From SFHK01 sp045538305 (GTDB lineage: Bacteria; Bacillota; Clostridia; Christensenellales; Aristaeellaceae), in the NCBI GenBank assembly GCA_045538305.1, contig JAZSRC010000021.1, positions 1 to 28,864 on the forward strand: a stretch of 28,864 bases of DNA, written 5' to 3'. Every line of letters begins with the position of its first letter. Within the stretch, counting starts at the first letter, position 1. A model generated the notes under the pieces. The model did no database searches, was not told where the DNA came from, and saw only the letters and a program-made list of their open reading frames with translations. Made by a program: the position numbers and the translations under genes. Below are positions 16,366-24,612 of this stretch, in pieces.

Positions 16366-16409
16366 GAGCGATACCGGAAAAAAACTGGTATCTCTCTTTT
16401 TCTTTCTTT
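16366..16409 (+). terminator. Terminator after the DctM fragment
   Basis: GAGCGATACC (16366-16375) pairs with GGTATCTCTC (16387-16396) in 9 of 10 positions. An A-rich loop lies between them, and TTTTTCTTTCTTT follows. It would end proBA-dctM read-through. Confidence 0.75.
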
Positions 16410-16494
16410 GAGAAAAACATGATTGGGGCGGCTGACTGTCCATACCGAAAGCACCTTCGTGAATGGCTGAAGATTTGATTCTTAGAGATAAGGA

Positions 16495-16516
16495 ATATGA
16501 GTCTTTTGTCTCATAT
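16495..16516. repeat. Short inverted repeat in the gap after the DctM fragment
   Basis: ATATGAG (16495-16501) and CTCATAT (16510-16516) are perfect inverted repeats with an 8-nt loop; flanking bases extend the pairing with bulges. There is no gene, promoter or U tract that explains it. The remaining bases of this 265-bp gap hold nothing I can identify. Confidence 0.35.
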
Positions 16517-16544
16517 CTCCGTTATAGTGGTATTTATTGTGATT

Positions 16545-16590
16545 AAAATCACTGCCGTACGGACGCAATGGTCTGTACGGCAGCGATTTT
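16545..16590. terminator. Long terminator hairpin at the end of the BIG_2/NlpC-P60 gene
   Basis: AAAATCACTGCCGTACGGAC (16545-16564) and GTCTGTACGGCAGCGATTTT (16571-16590) pair over 20 bp with two imperfect positions around a 6-nt loop. The A/T ends allow termination on both strands; the right arm abuts the stop codon of the minus-strand gene. Confidence 0.8.
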
Positions 16591-19113
16591 TCAGCTCTGG
16601 CTCCAATTGGCGTAGCGCCTTGGGATATAGCTGTTGGAATAATAGGAGGACAGGCTTTGAATGCTTGCGGATATGGTGTTTATACCGGCTTCCGTGCCGC
16701 CCTGCTCAATGATTACAATCTGCGACCGGTCGCTGTTGGCATAATACAGGAACATGACCACGTGCCGCCCACTGCGAACGAGGATGTCGCCGGGCCGCAG
16801 CTCTGCGTAGGTTGAGAGCGTTGTGAACTTGGTTGTGGAATAGATCGTCTTGGTATTCCATGTGTAGTAACTGCTGCCCGGGCCGAAATACGCCATGGTG
16901 ATCATACTGGAACAATCGTTTCCGCAGTAGTTGCCGCTTATAAGGTTATTCTGATTCAGTATGTAATAGCTGCCGGAGGATTTATAGTAGCGGTTTTCGC
17001 TCAACGCCTTTGCCGTATTGTACATGCGTGGGCTGTAAATTTGCGTATAGGGAAGGCCGTAGTACACGATGCCGGGCTTAAAATCCTTTGCGCCGTTTTC
17101 GGAGTTGGCTTCCTTCCAATAGGGCTGTACCGACAGTGTCATCCAGGGGAAGGAATACATGCTGAACGCTTCCTTGATTACATTCAGACGTGCGGATTTC
17201 TCCGAGGAGGATATCGCGCCCCTGAGGCGAAGGGATTCAAGCTCTTCGGTGGCGGAGGACAGTATGTTGGATATGCGGTTCAGGTTCGTGGATATGGCGC
17301 CTGTCGCCGTACGCCTTGCGGGCATGACGAGGGTTCGATTGGGATTGAGCACCGTAACCTTGCATGAAGCTGTGATGTTTGGATTTACAAGCGAACGAAC
17401 GCCGATGACTGCAGAACCGGCGGACACGGCAGTGACTTTGCCATTTTGGTTTACCTTGGCGATTTTACTGTCGGAGGAATACCATTCGGCAGCGTATACC
17501 GCCCCGGCTGGCAGCGCCGTGTAAGATAGGGTATGCGTTTCACCGGGATTCAGATACAGGCTGGAGGTGCTTAATACAAAGCTGGTCGGCGCGCTTGAAG
17601 ACAGCACATACAGGGATATTGCGCCGCGCACGCCGTTTTCGGCTTCTGCAGTGATCGTCACAATACCCGTAGATACGGCCCTGATGTAGCCGCTTTGCGA
17701 TACGGTTGCAATTGTAGGATCGCTGCTTCTCCAGGTGAGCGTTTTGCCGCCGGCAGTTGACGGGGAGACGGTATAGGAAAGCTGCAATCCCTCGTCCGGA
17801 TACAGATATGTTTTCTCTGCCGACAGCGTAACGGAGTCAACGCCTCTTTTTACGGTAACCGGATATGTGCAGAATGCGCCGCTTCCATCCTTTGCAGTTG
17901 CGATGATTACCGCATCGCCTGCACTTACGCCTGTTATAACGCCGTCAGCATTTACCTTAAGAACCGATGTGTTGCTACTTTCCCAAGTAACGCCGTGGTC
18001 ATCCGACTCGGGCGGCAGACACTCTGCAAACAGCTGCTTTGTGCCTTTGGTGTACAGGATATCTTCGTTTTCGGCGTATATGCGAACGGTGGAAACCGGC
18101 ACGGCAGCCTTCACGGAAAGGATGGTTTCCATTCTGTCCGCCGATATGCGTATACTGGCTTCGCCCTGTGACACAGCGGTGAGCAAGCCATTTTCATTGA
18201 CGGAGATTACGCCTTCGTTGTCCGAGGTAATGCTGATTTGAGGATAGGCTGCGTTTCTCGGAAGGGCATAGGCGGATATGAAATCCGTTTGACCAATGAA
18301 TATTTTCTCAGGCGCATGCGTAATGACAATTTCCTGAACCGGCACATATACCCAAACCTCACATCGGGTAATGACGACGCCTTCCGGTTGCACGGCCGTC
18401 AGGGTAACGGTTGCATAACCGGTAGATACGCCGGTAATCATCGTACCGTTCGCCATCAGTACGGAAGGGTTGCTTGACGCCGCGGTTACCGTGCGCCATT
18501 CGTCGTCGGATGTAATCCTGGCTGTTTCCCCGATGCCGATTTCCAGACTTTCGGGATTGAGCCTGACATGCTCTTCTACTGTAAGGGCTGCGGGAAATAA
18601 CGCCCTTTCTTCGTCCCACATGTGGGATATTTCGACCATTACGTCGTATACGCCGCTTTCAGACAATATAAACTGGCAGTTGGATGCAACGCTTTCGCCG
18701 CTGTCCGTAATCAGGTTTCCGTTTTTCAGAATTTTAAACCGGTATTCCATAGGCCAGATTGTGCTGACGGCAGAGGCGGAGAGCGTAAAGGGCTGATCGG
18801 GCGCAGCCCATGAATCCGAGATAAGCGCCAGATCCGTAATGGCTACCGACACAAACGTTCGTCCGGTTTCGGCGGCAAATGCCTCGGCAGCGCTGCCGGG
18901 ATGTCCGTAGACAATCAGATCGTCTGAGGAAAAGGTATCGGGCGATATGTCCGTAACGGTTTCGGGAATATAGGTATAAGAAACGGGCCCGATATCCGAA
19001 AAGGCCTCGCTTTCTATGGAAAGAATGCCCTTGGGGATTTCGAGCATCGATGCAGATGCCTGATATAAAAACAGAAGAAGCACAACGGGTGCAAACAGAA
19101 AAAGTTTTTTCAT
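16591..19113 (-). CDS. Secreted BIG_2-repeat protein with an NlpC/P60-type peptidase domain
   Basis: The 840-aa product has a signal peptide (MKKLFLFAPVVLLLFLYQAS). Residues about 22-95 look like a short leucine-rich LRR_5/BspA-like unit (IPKGILSIESEAFSD, YIPETVTDISPDTFSS). About five bacterial Ig-like BIG_2 domains follow (about 170-590), each with the W-x-SSDxxIAxVxxxGxVTAVSxG pattern, for example WRSSDPTIATVSQSGYI. The C-terminal domain keeps an NlpC/P60-like active site: NDCSS (Cys734) and RHVVMFLYY (His784). It is probably a wall hydrolase displayed or released outside the cell. I prefer the second ATG (19113), 8 nt after GGAGG; the first (19116) is only 5 nt away. It is divergent from parE and ends in a strong terminator. 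Confidence 0.9.
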   Translation of the reverse strand: MKKLFLFAPVVLLLFLYQASASMLEIPKGILSIESEAFSDIGPVSYTYIPETVTDISPDTFSSDDLIVYGHPGSAAEAFAAETGRTFVSVAITDLALISDSWAAPDQPFTLSASAVSTIWPMEYRFKILKNGNLITDSGESVASNCQFILSESGVYDVMVEISHMWDEERALFPAALTVEEHVRLNPESLEIGIGETARITSDDEWRTVTAASSNPSVLMANGTMITGVSTGYATVTLTAVQPEGVVITRCEVWVYVPVQEIVITHAPEKIFIGQTDFISAYALPRNAAYPQISITSDNEGVISVNENGLLTAVSQGEASIRISADRMETILSVKAAVPVSTVRIYAENEDILYTKGTKQLFAECLPPESDDHGVTWESSNTSVLKVNADGVITGVSAGDAVIIATAKDGSGAFCTYPVTVKRGVDSVTLSAEKTYLYPDEGLQLSYTVSPSTAGGKTLTWRSSDPTIATVSQSGYIRAVSTGIVTITAEAENGVRGAISLYVLSSSAPTSFVLSTSSLYLNPGETHTLSYTALPAGAVYAAEWYSSDSKIAKVNQNGKVTAVSAGSAVIGVRSLVNPNITASCKVTVLNPNRTLVMPARRTATGAISTNLNRISNILSSATEELESLRLRGAISSSEKSARLNVIKEAFSMYSFPWMTLSVQPYWKEANSENGAKDFKPGIVYYGLPYTQIYSPRMYNTAKALSENRYYKSSGSYYILNQNNLISGNYCGNDCSSMITMAYFGPGSSYYTWNTKTIYSTTKFTTLSTYAELRPGDILVRSGRHVVMFLYYANSDRSQIVIIEQGGTEAGINTISASIQSLSSYYSNSYIPRRYANWSQS

Positions 19114-19190
19114 CATATCCGCCTCCGCGTGGCGTTTGTGATCGTCGGGGATACATACTCTCTGATTTAGACGGCCAAAATGGTAAAAAG

Positions 19191-19219
19191 TTGCACATTC
19201 CGGGCATTCATGGTATAAT
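19191..19219 (+). promoter_or_regulatory. Promoter of the topoisomerase operon
   Basis: TTGCAC (19191-19196) and TATAAT (19214-19219) have a 17-bp spacer and an extended -10 TG at 19211-19212. The leader is only about 25 nt. It lies in the 136-bp gap shared with the divergent BIG_2 gene. Confidence 0.8.
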
Positions 19220-19249
19220 AATTTGGATTATCCTTTTTCGGAGGAACAC

Positions 19250-21217
19250 ATGGCGAAGGATTATAAAGCAAAAGATATTCAGATTCTGGAGGGACTGGAC
19301 GCCGTACGCATGCGCCCCGGCATGTACATCGGGTCCACGGGCTCGAGAGGTCTTCACCATTTGGTCTGGGAAATCGTGGATAACGCGATCGACGAGGCTT
19401 CAAACGGATATGCGAACGAAATTACGGTGACGCTTAAAAAGGATGGCTCATGCGAGGTTTTTGATAACGGGCGCGGAATCCCCGTGGATATTCATCCGCA
19501 GCTCGGCGTTTCTGCCGTGGAAGTGGTGTATACGCAGCTTCACGCGGGCGGCAAATTCGATGACAAAAACTATGCGTATTCCGGCGGCCTGCACGGCGTG
19601 GGCGCGTCGGTAGTAAACGCGCTTTCCGAATGGTGCCAGGTGGACGTTTATCAGGATTTTTCGCATTATCAGGTGAAATTTGCATCTGTGGAGGATCCTA
19701 AAACCAAAAAAATTATCGCAGGCAAAACGCTTGCGCCGCTTAGTAAAATCAGCAACACGCGCAAAAGGGGTACCGTCGTAACCTTCAAGCCCGATGCGCG
19801 CATATTCGAAGAGGTTGAATTCAATTCGGACATCGTCAGACGCAGACTGCGCGATCTTGCGTATCTGAACGAGGGCGTAAAATTTGTCTTTACGGATGAG
19901 AGAATCAAGGATGAGGAGAAAAGACGGCGGGAATACCTGTTTGAAGGCGGGCTGAAGGACTTTCTGATCTATCTGAACGCCGACAAAAACGCCATTACCG
20001 AGCCCATACTGTTTTCGGGCGAGCAGGGAGGCGTTCGAATCCGCGCGGCGATCCAGTATACCGATTCCTACTCGGAGAGTCTGTTTTCATTTGTAAACAA
20101 CATTCCCACCGGCGAAGGCGGCACCCATGAAACGGGCTTTAAAGCCGCCATTACCCGCGTGTTTAACGACTATGCCAGAAAAATCGGCGTACTGAAGGAA
20201 AAGGACAACAATCTGGCCGGAGACGATTTCCGCGAGGGCATGACGGCGGTACTGTCCGTAAATGTCAAGAACCCGCAGTTCGAGGGGCAGACGAAGGGCA
20301 AGCTTGGAAATACCGAGGTGCGCCCTATTGTTGAAGCCTTCTCGGCGGAAAAGCTGGCGATATATCTTGAGGATCTGAAGAATCAGGAGGCTGCGCAGCA
20401 GATTCTGGATAAGGCTGTTAAGGCTGCCAAAGTGCGCGAGGCGGCCAGAAAGGCAAGAGACGTAGCCCGCCAGAAAAATGAACTGGAGGCCGCGCCTTTG
20501 GTTGGCAAGCTTTCTTCCTGCACGGGACGCGACGCAAAGCTGAATGAGCTGTTCATTGTTGAAGGCGACTCCGCCGGCGGCAGCGCCAAGCAGGGCCGGG
20601 ACCGCCGTTTTCAGGCGATTCTGCCCCTTCGCGGAAAACCGCTGAATGCGGAAAAGAAACGCCTGGATCAGGTGCTGGCCAATGAGGAAATCCGTTCCAT
20701 GATTACGGCGCTCGGAACCGGCATCGGTGAGGATTTCGACATCGGACACCTGAAATACAACAAAGTAATCATCCTTTCGGACGCCGATCAGGACGGTGCG
20801 CACATCCGTGCAATCCTGCTCACGTTCTTCTATCGCTATATGCGCGAACTCATCACCGAAGGGCATGTGTATATCGGTATGCCGCCGCTTTATAAGGTTC
20901 AGAAGGGGCAGGACATTCAGTATTGCTATGACGATAAGGAGCTTCAGCAGGCGCTGAGGAAGGTGGGCAAGGGATATACGCTTCAAAGATACAAGGGCCT
21001 TGGCGAAATGAATCCCGAACAGCTTTGGGAAACGACCATGAATCCCAACGGGCGCAAGCTTATGCAGGTGCTGATTGAGGACAATACGGAAGCCGAGCGC
21101 ATGGTAACGGTGCTGATGGGCGATAAAGTAGAGCCGCGGAAGGAATACATTTTTCAGTATGCGGATTTCAACAAGCAGGATGACTTTGAGCCGGTTACGG
21201 CGGAGGGAGGCAGATAA
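19250..21217 (+). CDS. parE: Type IIA DNA topoisomerase subunit B (ParE/GyrB family)
   Basis: This is the ATPase subunit of a type IIA topoisomerase. The GHKL ATPase domain has EIVDNAIDEA, DNGRGIPVD and YSGGLHGVGASVVNALS; the Toprim domain has EGDSAGGSA (Glu438) and LSDADQDGAHIR; the tail has QRYKGLGEMN. Length is 655 aa. ParE and GyrB are hard to separate by eye: MGDKVEPR and the partner subunit without a GyrA box favour topoisomerase IV, while NPQFEGQTKGKLGN is gyrase-like. ATG 19250 follows GGAGGA (19240-19245), so the longer in-frame start at 19223 is unlikely. parC follows 3 nt downstream. Confidence 0.9.
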   Translation: MAKDYKAKDIQILEGLDAVRMRPGMYIGSTGSRGLHHLVWEIVDNAIDEASNGYANEITVTLKKDGSCEVFDNGRGIPVDIHPQLGVSAVEVVYTQLHAGGKFDDKNYAYSGGLHGVGASVVNALSEWCQVDVYQDFSHYQVKFASVEDPKTKKIIAGKTLAPLSKISNTRKRGTVVTFKPDARIFEEVEFNSDIVRRRLRDLAYLNEGVKFVFTDERIKDEEKRRREYLFEGGLKDFLIYLNADKNAITEPILFSGEQGGVRIRAAIQYTDSYSESLFSFVNNIPTGEGGTHETGFKAAITRVFNDYARKIGVLKEKDNNLAGDDFREGMTAVLSVNVKNPQFEGQTKGKLGNTEVRPIVEAFSAEKLAIYLEDLKNQEAAQQILDKAVKAAKVREAARKARDVARQKNELEAAPLVGKLSSCTGRDAKLNELFIVEGDSAGGSAKQGRDRRFQAILPLRGKPLNAEKKRLDQVLANEEIRSMITALGTGIGEDFDIGHLKYNKVIILSDADQDGAHIRAILLTFFYRYMRELITEGHVYIGMPPLYKVQKGQDIQYCYDDKELQQALRKVGKGYTLQRYKGLGEMNPEQLWETTMNPNGRKLMQVLIEDNTEAERMVTVLMGDKVEPRKEYIFQYADFNKQDDFEPVTAEGGR

Positions 21218-21220
21218 TGC

Positions 21221-23662
21221 ATGGCGCGTAAAAAAACAGGCGAGCCGATGGAGCCGGTAAAGCCTGAAGTGATCCTTCAAAAAACAATGGAGAGCGTGAT
21301 GCATGCCTCCATGATGCCTTACTCCGAGCATGTTATATTGGAGCGTGCGCTGCCGCGCGTGGAGGACGGCCTGAAGCCCGTTCAAAGGCGCATACTGTTT
21401 ACCATGCACGAATTGTCGCTGACGCCGGACAAGCCGCACAGGAAATGTGCGCGTATTGTCGGCGACTGTCTCGGAAAATATCATCCGCACGGCGACTCGT
21501 CCGTGTACGGCGCGCTTGCGCGCATGGCGCAGGATTTTGCATTGCGCGTCCCCCTTGTGGACGGCCATGGAAACTTTGGCTCTATTGACGGCGACAGCCC
21601 AGCCGCCATGCGATATACAGAAGCCAGAATGACTTCTCTTGCCATGGAAATGCTGCGCGATATCGATAAGGATACGGTGGGCTTTCACCTGAACTTTGAC
21701 GACACCCAGAAGGAGCCGGATCTTTTGCCGGGAAGGTTTCCGAACCTGCTGGTAAACGGCGCAGACGGAATCGCCGTAGGCCTTGCCACCAATATCCCCC
21801 CGCACAATCTGGCCGAAACCATCGACGGCGTGATTGCGCAGATGGATAACCCGGATATTACTACCCGCGAGCTGATGAAATATATTCCCGGCCCTGATTT
21901 TCCAACAGGCGGCGTTCTGGCGTGCACGGACGAGCTTGTTCAGGCTTACGAAACAGGACGCGGAAAGATTCAGCTTCGCGCAAAAATCGACATTGAAAGC
22001 GGAAGCGCCGGACGAAAACTGATTGTGGTCACCGAAATGACCTATGGAAAGAACAAGTCCGCCGTGCTTGAAAAAATCCTTAAGCTCAGCGAGGAAAAGA
22101 AGGCGCTCTTCAGCGGCATTTACGACATCCGCGATGAAAGCGACCGCACGGGAATGCGCGCGGTGATTGAGCTTAAGAAGGATGCGGACGTGGACAGAAC
22201 GCTTGCCGCTTTGTACAAATACAGCGAGCTTCAGGATACCGTTGGCGTAAATATGGTGGCGATTGCGGGTGGAAAGCCCATGCAGATGGGCATAAAGGCA
22301 ATTATCGGGCACTATATACGCCACCAGAAGGAAGTCGTTACCCGCAGAACACAATATGAACTGGAGCAAGCCCGCGCCCGCGCGCATGTGCTGGAGGGCC
22401 TGATCATTGCGGTTGACAATCTTGATGAAGTCATCCGGCTGATCCGCTCAAGCAAAACGCCCAAGGAAGCCAGGGAAAAGCTGGTGAATCGCTTTGCCCT
22501 TACGGAAATTCAGGCGCAGGCGATATTGGATATGCGCCTTCAGCGCTTGACCAACCTCGAGATTCTGTCGCTTCGCAACGAGCATCAGGAGGTTCTCAAA
22601 AAAATCAAGTCGCTGGAAGCGATTTTAAAAAGCGAAAAGAAGCTGATCGGCGTAATCAAGGGAGAGCTTGCCGAAATCAAGGAAAAATACGGAAATCCCC
22701 GCCGTACCAAGCTCGTGGACGCGTTTGACGAGGTGGATATCGCTCCTGAAAAACCTGTCGCCGATGAAGCGGTTGTATTTATGACAATGAACGGCTTTAT
22801 CAAGCGCATGTCGCCCAAAGCATATGACAAAGCCGTTCAATCGGGTGAAATGGCCGATTGGCCCAGAAAGCTTTTCAGATGCGAAACCTGTGATAAGATC
22901 CTGTTCTTTACCGATCTTGGAAACTGTTATCCCGTGCTTGTTTCCCAGGTGCCCGAATGCCGCGCCAAGGACCGCGGTCTGCCGCTTGGCGGGCTGCTTG
23001 CAGGGCTTCAGAAGGATGAAAATGAGGCGTCCATGATTCTGGTAAAGCCGGGCGGATTTACGGGCGAATTCCTGTTCGTAACCCGTCAGGGTCTTGTAAA
23101 GCGCGTGGATGCGCGTGAGTATGACATCAATCGCGCAAAATTTGCCGCTACAGGTCTGAAGTCGGGCGATCTGCTCCGATGCGTTCAGCGCATCAGCGGC
23201 GAAGCCAACCTGCTTATGATTACAAAGCTCGGTATGTCCATTCATTATCGGATCAGCGAGATCTCCCTGATCGGAAGAACGGCTGCGGGCGTTAAGGGCA
23301 TCACGCTTGCGCCGGGTGACGAGGTGCAGGCTGCGCTTCAGAATGATGAAGAGGGCGAAGCGATTTTGATCGGCAACAAGGGCTATATGAAGCGCGTAAT
23401 GCTGATTGATTTTGATTTGCAGTCCCGCGCAGGCAAGGGCGTCAGATGCTTCAATTTCCAGAAAAACGGAGCCAACGGTACGGAGATTGCCGCGGCATTT
23501 ATCGTAAAAACGCCGATTTCCTTCACGGTGCGGCAGAAGTCCGGCGAAAAGATGACCTTGAACTCGGAGAGCATAAAAATCGAACGGAAAGACAGCAGGG
23601 GTTCTATGTACGCAATGTGCGTATTGGATGATATAATCGAAGAGGTAAGCGTGAATTTGTAA
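21221..23662 (+). CDS. parC: Type IIA DNA topoisomerase subunit A (ParC/GyrA family)
   Basis: This is the DNA-cleaving subunit. The winged-helix region has YHPHGDSSVY, the quinolone-resistance region, and the active-site Tyr132 lies in AAMRYTEARM. A coiled-coil and dimer gate follow (about 350-490), then the C-terminal beta-pinwheel (about 510-810). I find no GyrA box (QRRGGKG type) in the pinwheel; the nearest sequence is RTAAGVKGITL. Without that box an enzyme generally cannot wrap DNA and introduce negative supercoils, so topoisomerase IV-like decatenation and relaxation is the better guess. Length is 813 aa. GGAGGGAGG (21202-21210) precedes the ATG, inside the end of the B-subunit gene. 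Confidence 0.9.
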   Translation: MARKKTGEPMEPVKPEVILQKTMESVMHASMMPYSEHVILERALPRVEDGLKPVQRRILFTMHELSLTPDKPHRKCARIVGDCLGKYHPHGDSSVYGALARMAQDFALRVPLVDGHGNFGSIDGDSPAAMRYTEARMTSLAMEMLRDIDKDTVGFHLNFDDTQKEPDLLPGRFPNLLVNGADGIAVGLATNIPPHNLAETIDGVIAQMDNPDITTRELMKYIPGPDFPTGGVLACTDELVQAYETGRGKIQLRAKIDIESGSAGRKLIVVTEMTYGKNKSAVLEKILKLSEEKKALFSGIYDIRDESDRTGMRAVIELKKDADVDRTLAALYKYSELQDTVGVNMVAIAGGKPMQMGIKAIIGHYIRHQKEVVTRRTQYELEQARARAHVLEGLIIAVDNLDEVIRLIRSSKTPKEAREKLVNRFALTEIQAQAILDMRLQRLTNLEILSLRNEHQEVLKKIKSLEAILKSEKKLIGVIKGELAEIKEKYGNPRRTKLVDAFDEVDIAPEKPVADEAVVFMTMNGFIKRMSPKAYDKAVQSGEMADWPRKLFRCETCDKILFFTDLGNCYPVLVSQVPECRAKDRGLPLGGLLAGLQKDENEASMILVKPGGFTGEFLFVTRQGLVKRVDAREYDINRAKFAATGLKSGDLLRCVQRISGEANLLMITKLGMSIHYRISEISLIGRTAAGVKGITLAPGDEVQAALQNDEEGEAILIGNKGYMKRVMLIDFDLQSRAGKGVRCFNFQKNGANGTEIAAAFIVKTPISFTVRQKSGEKMTLNSESIKIERKDSRGSMYAMCVLDDIIEEVSVNL

Positions 23663-23675
23663 GGAGGGGAAAGGA

Positions 23676-24401
23676 ATGGATTACGGTATTCAGATGTACT
23701 CGGTAAGGGACATAACTGCCGCCGATCTGGAGGGCGCGCTGCGTCAGGTAGCGGAGCTTGGCTACAAGTATGTGGAGTTTGCGGGCTTCTTCGGCCACAG
23801 CGCCCAGGAGGTAAAGGGCTGGCTTGACAAGTATGGTCTTAAGGTATCGGGCACCCATACGGGACTGCGCGAGCTGGACGAGGATTTTGAAGGAACCGTC
23901 GCCTATCACAAGGCCATCGGCAACAAAAATATCATCATCCCCGGCCACGATCTGGGCGATCAGAAGAAGCTGGACGAGTTTATCGAAAAGGTAAACCGCT
24001 ATCAGCCCATGCTCGCCGAGCACGGTATTTCTCTTGGCTATCATAACCATTCGCATGAGTTTATCGCCAACCCCGACGGCAGCCAGATTGAGGATCAGCT
24101 GATTTACCGCACGAACATGGATATCGAAATCGATACCTACTGGTTCTATAATGCTACCAAGCTTTCGGCAGTCAAAATGATGGAGCGCATTAAGGACCGC
24201 CTGAAGGTGATCCACATCAAAGACGGCACTGCCGACGGCGAGGGAACTCCGCTTGGTATGGGCGATGCGCCGGTTCGCGAAGTGTACGAAAAGGCGAAGG
24301 AAATGGGCGTACTGATGGTGGTGGAAAGCGAAACGCTCACCCCCGACGGCATGACCGAAGCAAAAATCTGCATAGAGTATCTGAAGGCTCAGGAAGCCTG
24401 A
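23676..24401 (+). CDS. Sugar phosphate isomerase/epimerase (AP endonuclease 2-like TIM barrel)
   Basis: The 241-aa product is a xylose-isomerase-like TIM barrel of the IolE/hydroxypyruvate-isomerase type. Recognisable parts are GIQMYSVRDI at strand 1, KYVEFAGF, GTHTGL and LGYHNHSHEF, whose His/Glu are likely metal ligands. DIEIDTYWFYNAT, VIHIKDGT and VVESETL are the later metal-site strands. It is shorter than the usual 270-290 aa but appears complete. The substrate is unknown. It follows parC by 13 nt with AAGGAGGGG upstream, so it is probably read from the topoisomerase operon, yet by function it fits the sugar uptake genes downstream. Confidence 0.88.
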   Translation: MDYGIQMYSVRDITAADLEGALRQVAELGYKYVEFAGFFGHSAQEVKGWLDKYGLKVSGTHTGLRELDEDFEGTVAYHKAIGNKNIIIPGHDLGDQKKLDEFIEKVNRYQPMLAEHGISLGYHNHSHEFIANPDGSQIEDQLIYRTNMDIEIDTYWFYNATKLSAVKMMERIKDRLKVIHIKDGTADGEGTPLGMGDAPVREVYEKAKEMGVLMVVESETLTPDGMTEAKICIEYLKAQEA

Positions 24402-24403
24402 AA

Positions 24404-24417
24404 TGTAAGCGCTTAAA
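24404..24417. promoter_or_regulatory. LacI/CcpA-type operator-like palindrome
   Basis: TGTAAGCGCTTAAA fits the catabolite-response pattern (TGNAANCGNWNNCW) at all but one defined position and has the palindromic core AAGCGCTT. It lies directly after the isomerase stop codon and about 107 bp before the -35 of the binding-protein promoter, so it could pair with the site at 24544-24558. Confidence 0.5.
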
Positions 24418-24429
24418 CGCGGATTCAGC

Positions 24430-24471
24430 CGCTGTGAAGGGTTGTTTGAGAACAAAACGATCTTCGCAGCG
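24430..24471 (+). terminator. Terminator-like hairpin after the isomerase gene
   Basis: CGCTGTGAAG (24430-24439) and CTTCGCAGCG (24462-24471) form a 10-bp stem with one G-U pair. The bases after it (ACTCTTTAT) make only a weak U tract. Confidence 0.5.
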
Positions 24472-24510
24472 ACTCTTTATACAAAATCAGATTCTCGTAT
24501 CTGCATAAAC

Positions 24511-24539
24511 TTGACAAATAATGAATCTGGAAATATAAT
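24511..24539 (+). promoter_or_regulatory. Consensus promoter of the sugar ABC importer
   Basis: Both hexamers match the sigma-A consensus exactly: TTGACA (24511-24516), a 17-bp spacer, TATAAT (24534-24539). Transcription would start near 24546, within the operator at 24544-24558. Such a strong promoter under repressor control fits an abundant binding protein. Confidence 0.85.
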
Positions 24540-24543
24540 AATG

Positions 24544-24558
24544 TTGAAAACGGTTACA
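24544..24558. promoter_or_regulatory. cre-like (CcpA/LacI family) operator at the transcription start
   Basis: TTGAAAACGGTTACA fits the cre consensus WTGNAANCGNWNNCW at every defined position. It covers the predicted +1, where a bound repressor would block transcription. A local LacI-family repressor is an equally good reader; none is encoded in the window. Confidence 0.65.
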
Positions 24559-24612
24559 TGGGAAGCGATTGTTTTCGTTTTCCGTGAACCCAAATAAAGA
24601 GGAGGCACCACC

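Noticed and set aside
16410..16544. A possible insertion sequence remnant after the DctM fragment
   Set aside because: The short inverted repeat has no transposase trace, no target duplication and no second copy in the window.
20087..22387. A 766-codon open frame on the minus strand across parE and parC
   Set aside because: Both topoisomerase genes are unmistakable on the plus strand; the long frame follows from their codon bias.
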